In this document: positions 11,016 to 20,405 of the stretch, in pieces
How positions within the stretch are numbered: position 1 is the stretch's first letter
How the letters are laid out: each line of letters starts with the position of its first letter
Assembly (NCBI GenBank): GCA_036426205.1
Contig: CM071568.1
Span: forward strand, 45,698,705-45,762,704
Reading direction: 5' to 3'
DNA length: 64,000 nucleotides
Source: Ascaphus truei
Taxonomy: Eukaryota > Chordata > Amphibia > Anura > Ascaphidae
Translations under genes and position numbers: made by a program
The notes under the pieces: model-generated
Database searches by the model: none
What the model saw: the letters and a program-made list of their open reading frames with translations, nothing else
What the model was told of the DNA's origin: nothing

Positions 11016-11275
11016 ATCTAATAGTTGATGTGCCATTCTCGTAAATGTTCCTTATATCAATGTACGCTTCTTCAAAAGTTTGCCATCTTAATGCATTTAG
11101 AACCACTGATGTGTAGACAGAATCAAATGCCTTTTTGGAATCTATGAATCCTAAAATGAGTGGTACATCAAATTATTTACTTAAGGGAATTCCTTCTTGT
11201 ACGACTTGAATGTGGTCCATTGTGTTGTATCCACTGCAAAATCCCAATCGTTCTCTAGGCTGGGTGAAATCCAGG
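10944..11275. repeat. 332-bp direct repeat, left copy
   Basis: Runs from inside hAT copy B into RTE sequence and recurs at 11734-12063 with roughly 5-8 percent divergence by eye. The two copies flank a 458-bp PLE terminus exactly, so they behave like an exceptionally long target duplication. Confidence 0.85.
11016..11275 (-). mobile_element. RTE LINE fragment, RT domain (left copy)
   Basis: Minus-strand translation gives FTQPRERLGFCSGYNTMDHI, then PLILGFIDSKKAFDSVYT and a further NALRWQTFEEAYIDI, the RT motif 2-3 region of RTE-clade LINEs (consensus FxxxxxxFDSV). Frameshifted and partial; it ends where the PLE fragment begins. Confidence 0.75.
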
Positions 11276-11733
11276 AAATAGGAAAAACCGTCTGTAAGGC
11301 TCAACGGTATACACTCCTGGTTAGCTAAAAAAGCCTGGTATAATGATTAATTGGAGATAGCGGAGATAGGCCAGAGAAGGAGAGAGAGTTGGAGGGATTA
11401 CCGGTAGCAGACCTGTATATGCATATGTGTACAGCTGCAATAAACCAGTAAAGTGGATCGGTATGGCGTTGCAATATACTCACGAAAAATACCGTCCTTT
11501 TTGTCCTCACCACTCTCTCCTGGCGCCGCGTGGCACCTGGACGGTGGTGAGCGAGACTCCGTGGCACAAGCACGATCCGGAAGCACAATAGAAAAAGTAG
11601 AAGATCGAAGCAGCAGCCACTCCTATAGACCGAGATTCACCAGTGAAAATTTAAAAACAAAAAAAACTTTATTGGGCTACATAAAACGGATACTCTGGGC
11701 GAACAAAAAAGGAATGACCTCCTCCACCTCCGC
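11276..11733 (-). mobile_element. 5'-truncated PLE 3' end (458 bp)
   Basis: In minus sense it starts GAGGAGGTCATTCC, the position that in other PLE ends follows the ribozyme, then CCCAATAAAGTTTTTTT and a tail running to 11276. The ribozyme itself is missing. It lies exactly between the 332-bp direct repeats. 5' truncation fits target-primed reverse transcription as expected for PLEs. Confidence 0.55.
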
Positions 11734-12063
11734 TGTGACGTCAGAACACCAGAGACAAGGTAAGGAGGGGGTTGGGGCGCAGGGGAAAGAGTTTGCACAC
11801 CCCTGATCTAATTGCCACATCAATTTTCTCGTAAATGTTCCTTATATCAATGTACGCTTCTTCAAAAGTTTGCCTTCTTAATGCATTTAGAACCACTGAG
11901 GTGTAGACAGAATCAAATGCCTTCAGAATCTATGAATCCTAAAATGAGTGGTACATCAAATTAATTACTTAAGGGAATTCCTTCTTGTACGACTTGAATG
12001 TGGTCCATTGTGTTGTATCCACTGCAAAATCCCAATCGTTCTTTAGGCTGGGTGAAATCCAGG
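11734..12063. repeat. 332-bp direct repeat, right copy
   Basis: Second copy of 10944-11275, joining the right half of a hAT MITE (pseudo-end at about 11806) to RTE sequence that continues uninterrupted to about 13150. Confidence 0.85.
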
Positions 12064-13150
12064 GTCTGCTGCAGACGATTAGCAAGTATCTTCATAAATA
12101 TCTTGTAAGCAATTTGTCTGTAGGCCTCGACGTTTTCTTGGTCTCCTTTCTTGTCGATGAGGATAAACTATGGCATTGATCTGGAATGTTCCTAGTCTTC
12201 AAGCAGCATGTAAAGAGTTTTGCAAGGATTTTCTCTTTCTTCTCCAGCTTCTTTCAAGATTTCTGTTGTAATTCCATCTTCCCTGGAAGCCTTCCCACTG
12301 TTCATAGATTAAATTGGTTTGCCACTTCCGGAAGGATGCATGGTACTCATTGGTTTCTTCTCGCTGTTCCTCGGCTGGATTATGCCGTGCGTTATCCTTG
12401 TTCTCATACAAATTTATTGCAGAAGTCCTCAACTCTTTATAAATGCACAGTATTTTATTGTTTTATCATCTTGTTTTAATGCAATTATTTGCTTCTTCCC
12501 AATCATAAGTCGCTGTTAAGTCTTCTTTAAGCTTCTGTTATCTTTGATTTTCAGTGATACGTTTGCAGATCGTCTCGTACAGCTCTGCATATTCAATTCT
12601 TGTTCTTGCATCTTGGGATTGCTTCACTACTGGTCATCTCCTCAGGAATAGCTTTGTCTCACCAGATATTTTCTTACCCTGTTCTTTGTTAGTGATTCCT
12701 CCTGTATTTTCTACGCTCTCAACTACAATCTTCATAATTGTTAGTGTCCCATGAATTTAAGGAAGCGGACAGCGATTTTTCAGTTCTATTTGAAATGCTC
12801 TGCTGTTCTTGAGGTTATCGATGTTGATTGTCTTTTTAATCAATCCGTTTTCCATCTTTGCATTAAGATATAATTTGGAGCTAACCAAATCACATATTGT
12901 GTCAAAACGATTAAGGACTGCAGTCTTCAATCACGTGTTTCTTGTTTGATAAGAAATCGCCAATATCATTCTTTGTTTCAGTGGGTCCACTCTACAGTAC
13001 GTCCATTTTCTATTTGGATTATTCTTGAATAAATTCATAAATTCAAACTTTGCAATTTCTACCAATCTGTCTCCACATTCATTCCTATTACCGTAACCAT
13101 ATACTTACCAAATGATGCTTTGACTTTCTACTGGGCACCAATCTTTGCAT
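12064..13150 (-). mobile_element. RTE LINE fragment, endonuclease-RT junction
   Basis: Continues the RTE copy of 11806-12063 in sense toward its 5' end. Minus translation in mixed frames gives segments such as GDRLVEFAKFEF, ENGRTVEWTH, KKTINIDNLKNSRAFQIELK, GGITNKEQGKKISGETKLFL and NEYHASFRKWQTNLIYEQWE, the linker between endonuclease and RT in RTE elements. Many stops; a dead copy. Confidence 0.7.
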
Positions 13151-13838
13151 TGAAATCTCCCAAATATGAAACACACACACACACACAGAAGCATAATACA
13201 TTTAGAACACAGGTAGCCAGTACATCATGCTGACTCAATATATGCGGGACACCACATGCTCTTCATGTAATTAAAGTGCCTCACTTATTAATATTTAATT
13301 ACAAGTTTAAGATCTTGAGATTTGTCAGTAAGAAAATGTGCAATGATTAGTCATGAAAATCATAACAATGCATTAAATCCAAAAGTTGCAACTTAGTAAT
13401 GGGTAGGCACAACTACAAGGATTCATTCTTATGGGTTTCTTGCCAACCTGTAACCTCAAACGATATTGTGAAGCAGAGTCTTGAAGTCACATTCATAATT
13501 GATCAGTGAAAAATGTAGAAATTTTTTTTTTGCAGGGTTCAAGAAATATGGCCATGACTCTAAAGAAAATCGAATTTGGCATGTTTGCCGGATGGAACAA
13601 TTAACGAGTTTAGTTAATGACACCGGCACAAACTTCCTAAAAGTCTGGTCACCATGGCTAGCACAGACGGACATCCCTGGGGTGGACGCCACCGCAATCC
13701 TGCTATAATAGTTGCGATCGCGTTCTCCTCTGGAGGTCAGAGACCAGTCGACATATAGTGACGAACAGGTAGATGACAGCCCCCTGGGTAGCAACCCAAT
13801 GAGCCAACTCTACAGAGTTAAGGCGGTAAACTAGAGTT

Positions 13839-13885
13839 GATGAATATGCTGCAGAACGCAGTGTGTCAGGGCACAGCCAAAGATG
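13839..13885. repeat. 47-bp direct repeat left of PLE-1
   Basis: Identical base for base to 18725-18771 (begins gatgaatatgctgcag and ends cagccaaagatg). Bases just outside the match differ on both sides, so 47 bp is exact. It marks the edges of PLE-1 as a long target duplication, or a short terminal repeat of the element. Confidence 0.95.
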
Positions 13886-13960
13886 ATTAGGATAACAGCT
13901 TGTGGTTAAAAGGTAATCTTTATTCGAACATCATGGTGCAGACAGGATAATGGAGGGTAG

Positions 13961-14001
13961 CTCTTACGCGTTTCGCGCCTAGCTGGCGCTTCGTCAGAGA
14001 G
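13961..14001 (-). ncRNA. Hammerhead ribozyme of PLE-1
   Basis: Minus strand: stem I CTCT, core CTGACGA, one extra A, stem II GCGCC-AGCTA-GGCGC (five perfect pairs), GAAAC, GC, GTA, then AGAG completing stem I. All invariant core bases are present (C3 U4 G5 A6, G8 A9, G12 A13 A14, A15.1-U16.1) and the cleavage position is UA. Stem III has two pairs and a two-base loop, so cleavage in a dimer is plausible, as for newt and PLE hammerheads. The unpaired A before stem II recurs in four other copies of this window. Confidence 0.75.
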
Positions 14002-14080
14002 TGAGAAAGTTATGCTGGGACCCCCCTGATATAGTGCTACTAATTCCGGTTCAAATCACTCACAGCCGCGGCTCCATTGG

Positions 14081-14117
14081 CCGGAAATGACGAAACCGGA
14101 AGTTGAAAACCGGAAGT
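14081..14117. promoter_or_regulatory. Three ETS-type sites next to the PLE-1 ribozyme
   Basis: CCGGAAAT at 14081-14088 and CCGGAAGT at 14096-14103 and 14110-14117, each followed by TGACG or TTGA. A reverse TTCCGG lies at 14045. Such clustering is typical of TATA-less promoters bound by GABPA/ETS factors, and could supply promoter activity in the terminal region. Confidence 0.5.
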
Positions 14118-14830
14118 GACGCGACGGACTCCATAGTTGTTTACATGCTAAATTTGTAGTCATGGAGACCGCAGCGTCATCCCTCGGTCTCAATGAGGGG
14201 AAAAGTGTTACTCACGGACCCAGCATTATCACCCCACCATACAAGAAAATACATCAACGGTGGTGGCTTAAGAACAATAGTTAAAATATAACAATTATGC
14301 ATATACTGAAGACTTAGTGGTGTATAAATAGAATGTTACCCATAATGCATGATTGCACTTTTGTAATTAGAGCTTTCTTAGAGCTTTATAGAGCTTTTGT
14401 GTTTTGTTGAAAATTAATAAGGAATAAATGTAATTATACCAAATCTATCATCTCTAGTTGGTTGTTTGTATACAATTTGGCAATCATACATAATGGGTTC
14501 ATATGTTGGTGAACCAAATACCAAGTTTTTGCTTGACAAAATGCACTTGTAACAATTATACATTTCTGATGAGTATTTTTACAGATATTGAAAAGCAACT
14601 AACTGGCAATGTTGGATCAATAGATTCATTCATGTTTTTAGATAATATTATAGTTGTTTTCAATAGTAATTATGAGACATGAACACAGGACATGTATGAA
14701 AAGCACACACATACATCAATGTACAGTTGGTTAAGGTCTGATGGTATATAACACATATACATATTAGTATATATTTTTATACATTGGATTATTAATAAAA
14801 GAAACATATTGACAGAAAAGAATATATATT

Positions 14831-17293
14831 TCACAAAAAATGTTTTAGCTCCCAATCCGTGTTTATACCCCCGGGTGCTAGAGACCCGAGGGTATAAATC
14901 CAGAACATTTCTCTCTGGTTCAGTATGTTCTCTCTATTGCCTCCTCTTCTATGTTTTGGGATGTGCTCTAGGGCACTGAATGTGAAGGTATCAATGGAGC
15001 CTCTTGGACAATTTGTGAAGTGTTTTGACACTGGTAAGTTAGGATCTTTCTTTTTTATAGATCGTAAATGCTCTGAAATTCTTATTTTTAGAGGTCTGAT
15101 AGTCCTCCCAATGTAGGTGCTACCACAAGCACAATTGAGTTTGTATACAACATAGTTAGTGGAACATGTCATAAAGTGTTTCAATTTATACTTTTGTTTA
15201 GTATGTTTACTAGTAACTGAAGATAATGGTGTTGCATATTTACAATATGTGCATTTACCACATTTGTAAAAGCCTTTTGGGAGACTGTCTTGAGATGTAT
15301 TTTGTCCTGCAGAAAATAAACTTGGAGATAAATGATATCCTATGGTTTTTGCCTTTTTGTATACAAATTTCGGTAAGTTGTTTGTGACTGATTTTAGTCC
15401 TTTGTCTAACTGCAGAACCCTCCAATGTTTTTCAATAATATTTTTGATTTTTATGGCTTGGTTGCTAAAGGTAGTAATGAAGAGTGGGGTTTCAGATTCA
15501 GATACTGCTGTGGTGTTATTTGTAGTGTTTTTCTTCCGTTTTGGATTTTTTAGAAGATCTAAGCGATTTGATTGTAATGCATTTATGAAGGCAGAGTGGA
15601 TATCTTTTTCCAGATACCCTCTGTTTCTGAACCTCTCACTCAGTATCTCCGACTGTTGTATGAAGGCTTCTTCAGTAGAACAAAGTCTTCTCAGTCGGAG
15701 ATATTGACCTTTGGGTATGCCTCTTAGCAGGGGTCTTGGATGACTACTATTTGCTCTTAGGAGAGAGTTGCGGGCATTGGTTTTACGGAATAGATTCGTT
15801 TGAATAGTACAATTCACATCAATGAATAATTTGATATCCAAAAAGTCTATATGATTGATGTTTATCGAGGATGTGAATTTTAAATTGAAAGTGTTATCAT
15901 TCAAATAATTAATGAAGGCTGCTAGTGTGTCATGGTCTCCCTCCCATATCAGGATAAGGTCGTCTATGTAACGGCGGTAAAAAATGATGTTCTTGCGATA
16001 AGGGTTAGTGTCACCGAAAATGTGTTTGTTTTCCCAGAAACCCATGAAAAGATTTGCGTAAGAGGGAGCGAAGGAAGTACCCATGGCCGTGCCCTGTTTT
16101 TGAAGATAAAAGTGTTGGTCAAAAAGGAAATAATTGTGCTGTAATAAAAATATTATACAATCCAACAGAAAAGTGATTTGTGCAGTGTGAAGATTTGATA
16201 AATTAAGGAAATGAGTGACAGCTAAAATGCCGAGGTGGTGACTAATAATTGTGTATAAGGATGATACATCTAGTGTTACCCAAGTGTAATTATGATGCCA
16301 AGTGACCTTCTGTAACATATTTAATAGTTGTGTAGAATCTCTGATATAGGAAGGGAGAACCACCACTAGTGGTTGTAAATATACATCCACGTACCTAGAT
16401 ACACCATCTCCCAAAGATCCAATGCTAGAAATTATTGGTCTACCTGGCGGATTGTCCAGGGACTTATGGATCTTTGGGAGATGGTGGAAAATAGGCACAG
16501 TGGGAAAACGGTTGAATAGATATTGGGATTCTTGAATTGATAAAACCCGCAACTCTCTGCCAAGATCAATAAGTGTTTGTAACTCTCCAAGGAACAGTGA
16601 TGTGGGGTCCTTTTCCAACCTACAATAGGAATTGCTGTCACTTAATTGTCTTATTGATTCTTTGTAGTAATTTTCTTTAGACATTACTACAACTGCCCCA
16701 CCCTTGTCAGCATTTTTTATAATTATTGTGTTATTGTGTTTAAGCTGAAAAAGAGTGTTCCGTTCCGTTGTAGTCAAATTGTCAGGTTTGATACTTGAAA
16801 AGGTGTACCCCTGGGCTAAAGTCTGTAGGTCACGTTCAACTAATTTCTCAAAGGTCTCTAGGTAGGGCCCCTTGTTATATGTTGGACAAAATGATGATCT
16901 ATTTTTTAGTCCTGAGTGTTTTGTATGCGTAAGAAATAGACTAACATCCTCTGATACTCTTTCTTCACTTTCGGCTAACAGATCATTTAAATCTTGAACA
17001 ATGGTAAGTTCATTGAAGTCTAAAGAGTGTATGTCCATCGTGTCCACCCGGGGCTCCCGAGGAGAAGCCTCGAGAGCCTGAGGCGGAGACGAGGGACACA
17101 CAGCCTCCGACCTACTACTAAACCATTTCTTTAACATTAATTTTCTAATAAATCTTTGCATATCAATTACAGTAGAAAACAGGTCAAAATTGTCATTCGG
17201 CGCAAAGTTTAACCCTTTATTCAACAAGTCCATCTCATCTGGGTTGAGGACTGTCCCCGATATGTTAATGACATTATTCTCTTGTGGATTCAA
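14831..17293 (-). CDS. PLE-1 ORF2: reverse transcriptase with GIY-YIG endonuclease
   Basis: About 820 codons without a stop. N-terminal region to about residue 140; RT from about 145 with LPKIHK (about 271-276), GRPIISSIGSLGDGVSRYVD, TLDVSSLYT, GTAMGTSFAPSYANLFM, and the catalytic YIDD at about 441-444 followed by FLDI; Cys-rich linker KCGKCTYCKY (about 675-685); GIY-YIG nuclease from about 712 (YVVYKLNC, then STYIGRTIRP, later LNQREMFWIYTL). PLE proteins reverse-transcribe their RNA at nicked or exposed DNA ends. The frame opens at a TTG overlapping the ORF1 stop; the first ATG is at about codon 21, and the frame stays open upstream through an A-rich stretch. All key motifs are intact. Confidence 0.93.
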   Translation of the reverse strand: MNPQENNVINISGTVLNPDEMDLLNKGLNFAPNDNFDLFSTVIDMQRFIRKLMLKKWFSSRSEAVCPSSPPQALEASPREPRVDTMDIHSLDFNELTIVQDLNDLLAESEERVSEDVSLFLTHTKHSGLKNRSSFCPTYNKGPYLETFEKLVERDLQTLAQGYTFSSIKPDNLTTTERNTLFQLKHNNTIIIKNADKGGAVVVMSKENYYKESIRQLSDSNSYCRLEKDPTSLFLGELQTLIDLGRELRVLSIQESQYLFNRFPTVPIFHHLPKIHKSLDNPPGRPIISSIGSLGDGVSRYVDVYLQPLVVVLPSYIRDSTQLLNMLQKVTWHHNYTWVTLDVSSLYTIISHHLGILAVTHFLNLSNLHTAQITFLLDCIIFLLQHNYFLFDQHFYLQKQGTAMGTSFAPSYANLFMGFWENKHIFGDTNPYRKNIIFYRRYIDDLILIWEGDHDTLAAFINYLNDNTFNLKFTSSININHIDFLDIKLFIDVNCTIQTNLFRKTNARNSLLRANSSHPRPLLRGIPKGQYLRLRRLCSTEEAFIQQSEILSERFRNRGYLEKDIHSAFINALQSNRLDLLKNPKRKKNTTNNTTAVSESETPLFITTFSNQAIKIKNIIEKHWRVLQLDKGLKSVTNNLPKFVYKKAKTIGYHLSPSLFSAGQNTSQDSLPKGFYKCGKCTYCKYATPLSSVTSKHTKQKYKLKHFMTCSTNYVVYKLNCACGSTYIGRTIRPLKIRISEHLRSIKKKDPNLPVSKHFTNCPRGSIDTFTFSALEHIPKHRRGGNRENILNQREMFWIYTLGSLAPGGINTDWELKHFL

Positions 17294-18243
17294 ATGTCCA
17301 TCTTTCTTTTCTTTTCCTTTTGGCTTTTTTCTTTTGGCCGAGCGCCTTGTTCTTTTAAATAGTTTTTTGGGGCCTTTGATTTGTATGAGGTGGAGGACTC
17401 GTATCTCCTAGTATAAGAAGTGGATGGTCTAGATTCCTGGTCGCTGTTATCATGTGTATACCTCTCTGTGTCTGTGTCATTAGAAAAGGAAACTGATGAT
17501 GGACGTCCTTCATTGTCTGAGATGTCGGACATGCTAGAGTTGTCTGCTTTGTTTTTTAGGATGGATTTGTTCGGTGTGGATTTGTTGAAATTGTCTCTAT
17601 CTTTCTGTTGGTATCTTTTTTGATTTTTGTTTTTAAACGAGTTTCTATATTGGTTAGGTTTTTGCCACATATAAACTTGATTGTGTATGTAGTCTATTTT
17701 GTCTCGTTCATACTTTTTTTGTTTTTGTGTCATTAAGTCTTGTTCCATTGATTTAATATGTTTGCTCAATTTTTCATCACATGTGTCATATTCATCAAAG
17801 TTTTGTAAACTATTCAAATTCTTTTGAAGGTCTGTGACCGCTTTTGATGTGGTCTTTTTCTCATTTATCTTGTGTTCTATTATCAGGTCAATTAGTTTGA
17901 ATGAGCATTCATCTAGAAGTTTAATCCACTTCAGCTCAAATTCTCTTGTTGGGAACCCAAATGATGGTGTTTTGGTAATGCGTAATCCCCGTGGTAGTCT
18001 ATTCATTGACCGATAGTTCTCTAAGGTCGTAATGTCCCACCAGAGACGTATGTCTATTGATAGGGCTTTCTCAAATTGATTGAAGAACATAGGTAAATCA
18101 ACCTCATCGTCATCAGTAGGTAATGTCAGTCCTTCAAAAACTTGTGCTGCTTGTTTACTGCGTCTGGAATTGTCTGTGCAAATGTGCGCATATGACTTGG
18201 ATTTAGATTGGCTATTGTCGGAGTCTTCAGATAAGCAATCCAT
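17290..18243 (-). CDS. PLE-1 ORF1: conserved protein of unknown function
   Basis: ATG start, 317 codons, stop TGA overlapping the first codon of ORF2. The middle (about residues 45-215) has WWDITTLENY, PRGLRITKTPSFGF and KYERDKIDYIHNQVYMWQK, and these align with the ORF1 of the second PLE at 42391-43029 (WDIVTLKNY, GGLRLTKAPSVGF, KFERDKIDYERKQVYLWQK). Residues about 120-200 are charged and probably helical or coiled-coil. The C-terminal third is Ser/Lys/Arg-rich with a final run of basic residues, suggesting RNA binding or nuclear localisation. No enzymatic motif is seen. Conservation across diverged copies shows it is a real protein. A Gag-like role is an inference. Confidence 0.88.
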   Translation of the reverse strand: MDCLSEDSDNSQSKSKSYAHICTDNSRRSKQAAQVFEGLTLPTDDDEVDLPMFFNQFEKALSIDIRLWWDITTLENYRSMNRLPRGLRITKTPSFGFPTREFELKWIKLLDECSFKLIDLIIEHKINEKKTTSKAVTDLQKNLNSLQNFDEYDTCDEKLSKHIKSMEQDLMTQKQKKYERDKIDYIHNQVYMWQKPNQYRNSFKNKNQKRYQQKDRDNFNKSTPNKSILKNKADNSSMSDISDNEGRPSSVSFSNDTDTERYTHDNSDQESRPSTSYTRRYESSTSYKSKAPKNYLKEQGARPKEKSQKEKKRKMDI

Positions 18244-18724
18244 TATCTGATACTGTCACCATGTGTTATATATAAAAAATGTATATCAATTCTTGATAGG
18301 GAGTCAGCTGAAATCCTTTTCCCAATAATGGATAAATCATGCAGTCATGAGCTACTATCTGGTATATGCATTCAAATAGAGGAACAAAGTTCATCAATAG
18401 TGCTCAGAATAACTGTAGAGGAATATTTGTAATAATGTCAATATATACTTTCTTGATTGAAGATATAGTGATGCAGGCGTATGATATAACTGTGAGTAAT
18501 GGGTGTATAGGTGAGCGTAGTGTATAAGACATATATATTGAAGTCCTAGGGGTGCTGTGAGTGGAGAATAATTAGCTCCAACACATTACTCCTAATGAGG
18601 ACAATGTCACACACGCTTGCAACCACCTTGAAAATACACCTTCCAGCAAAGAAAAGGAAAAACTCACATGAGAAAAGCCTGTCTTCTTCTTGTTGGTGGC
18701 GTGCATCCGTGATGTTGATGAGTA

Positions 18725-18771
18725 GATGAATATGCTGCAGAACGCAGTGTGTCAGGGCACAGCCAAAGATG
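18725..18771. repeat. 47-bp direct repeat right of PLE-1
   Basis: Exact copy of 13839-13885. It is followed at once by a GA/CA microsatellite (18771-18800). Confidence 0.95.
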
Positions 18772-19164
18772 GAGAGAGAGAGAGAGACACACACACAGAC
18801 ACGTCAATTTTATCGCTCATTGGTAAGACAAGGTACAGTTTTCAATCTAGGAGTTCATGTTCCAAAAGCACTTGGGTTTTAGGATGTACACCATGCACTA
18901 TTTTTGTACTTCTTTGCATAATCTCTAATTTCCTTATCAGGAAACACGAAAGGACCTTCATATGTAGAGCTTGAATGAGATAATGGAAAGTGAGGTTTCA
19001 ACAAGGTAGGGGAGGGAAGTATATATTTCAGAGAAAGAAAAGAACTAGAACATGAGGTAACTTTCTGAAGGTGGTAGGGCAAGGGGAAATGTGAGGAAGT
19101 TCTTCCCAAAAAAAAGAGTTGTGGATTCACGGAGTAGCCTCCCAACAGAAGTGGCAAAGTGTTC
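18772..19164. other. Microsatellite then unassigned sequence
   Basis: (GA)n(CA)n to about 18802, then intron sequence with no recognisable gene. Confidence 0.5.
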
Positions 19165-19479
19165 AGCTGCGCTCAGAGTGCGGAAGTCGCGACGGGGAGT
19201 GCACACGCCCGCGCCCGTCTCCTGTGTGATGCATGAACATCCCCTGCACTGTGCTGCAGGAGATTAGGGAGGTGAACGCGTCACAGAGCTGGTTCACCCT
19301 CATTGGTAACGCTGATGTCACGCGACTGCAGCCTGAAAGACAAGTTCACTTGTCTTGGCAAAATGCCGCAGCGTCAACGCACTGCTTGGCCGCCAGGAGG
19401 AGCATTTAGCTTGCTATGCCCCACTAACCTAAGTCACGATCGTGTGCATGTAAGCGACGCCGGCACCTTGAACGCAGCC
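19165..19479. mobile_element. Possible GC-rich MITE (315 bp)
   Basis: Inverted ends AGCTGCGCTCAGAGTGC and, in reverse complement, GGCTGCGTTCAAGGTGC (13 of 17 identical). The interior is GC-rich against AT-rich flanks. The target duplication is not clear, so the call is tentative. Confidence 0.4.
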
Positions 19480-20292
19480 TTATACAGTAAATACATTTAA
19501 AAATGCTTCGGATAGACAAAGTTATACTACATATGAAAAAGCCAAGTATCAAGTAGGATCTGAGGTTTAACAAAAATCGATGGAAAAATGGGCAGACTAG
19601 GTGGGCCAAGTAATTATTGGCCATCAAATTCTATGTTTCAATGCTCATTGTAAAGCAGATATCTGCCTGCATGTCTTTTCATTATTTTTTGTTCTTTCAA
19701 AACTGGGTGCACTCCACTGTCCAGGACCACAAGACAGGTTCAGAATTTACTGCACCTTGAACTTCATCCAACCTCGAATAGACAAAAATAAAAATGGCCA
19801 TCATGGTCTCAGCAAGTGGACTTACAGTATAACATCGCTCTTACAGACTGATCCACCAGCAGGAACCTGAGAAACAGACATCTCGGGAAAGAGCAAAAAG
19901 TTCTTTAAATTATTTTAGAAATGACATACGTATCAGAACTGGTCCAGTGTAGGACAATTAAGTGGACAATTAGGAAATAAAGGAAGAAACGGTCCTATGG
20001 GGGGAGGACAGAAGATTTACATTTTAATATATTAACGACGTTACTATGACAGATTAAGTACAACAAACTGCAGAATGAAGAGCAGGAGACATTCAAGAAC
20101 AAACAGAAGATAATTTTCCCCCCCCCCCCCTTTTTTTTTTATATATGAAAAAAGTTAATGCGGATTAAAACAGAGCCAGAAACAATCTCTTTAGCTCAGG
20201 GGCCAGATATGGATTGCCTTTGGTTATTCGCATAATATTTTATAGTATCTATTGTTACACAGCTTCACCCGACTTCCAATGCAGTGGAAGTG
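19480..20292. other. No recognisable gene or element
   Basis: AT-rich intron with a C-run then T-run at 20119-20138. Confidence 0.45.
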
Positions 20293-20330
20293 CTCTTGAA
20301 AAAGACTCCACTGGGAAGCCGAAACGTTTA
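20293..20330 (+). ncRNA. Degenerate hammerhead-like sequence
   Basis: TTGAAAA in place of CTGANGA, extra A, stem II GACTCC-ACT-GGGAAGCC (imperfect), then GAAAC and GTTT. The order and spacing follow the PLE-type motif, but two core positions are changed, so it should be inactive. Confidence 0.45.
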
Positions 20331-20405
20331 ACTAGTGACACCTATTGTACCATTTGGTGTAACTGATATTTGGGTCCTTCTATATAGCAGTTTAATACAT
20401 TAGCA

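Larger units (their letters stand above)
13886..18724 (-). mobile_element. PLE-1, near-complete Penelope-like element (4.84 kb)
   Basis: Order in minus sense: 5' leader (18724-18244), ORF1 (18243-17290), ORF2 with RT and GIY-YIG endonuclease (17293-14831), a UTR of about 830 bp, three ETS-type sites, a hammerhead core (14001-13961), AATAAA (about 13925), end. Exact 47-bp direct repeats flank it. Both ORFs are uninterrupted, suggesting recent insertion. It lies in STK3 intron 1, on the STK3 sense strand. RT and EN organisation resemble the Neptune/Poseidon type of vertebrate PLE. Confidence 0.9.

Noticed and set aside
11453..11806. Plus-strand open frame of 117 codons as a gene
   Set aside because: It crosses a PLE end and the edge of a duplicated hAT MITE.
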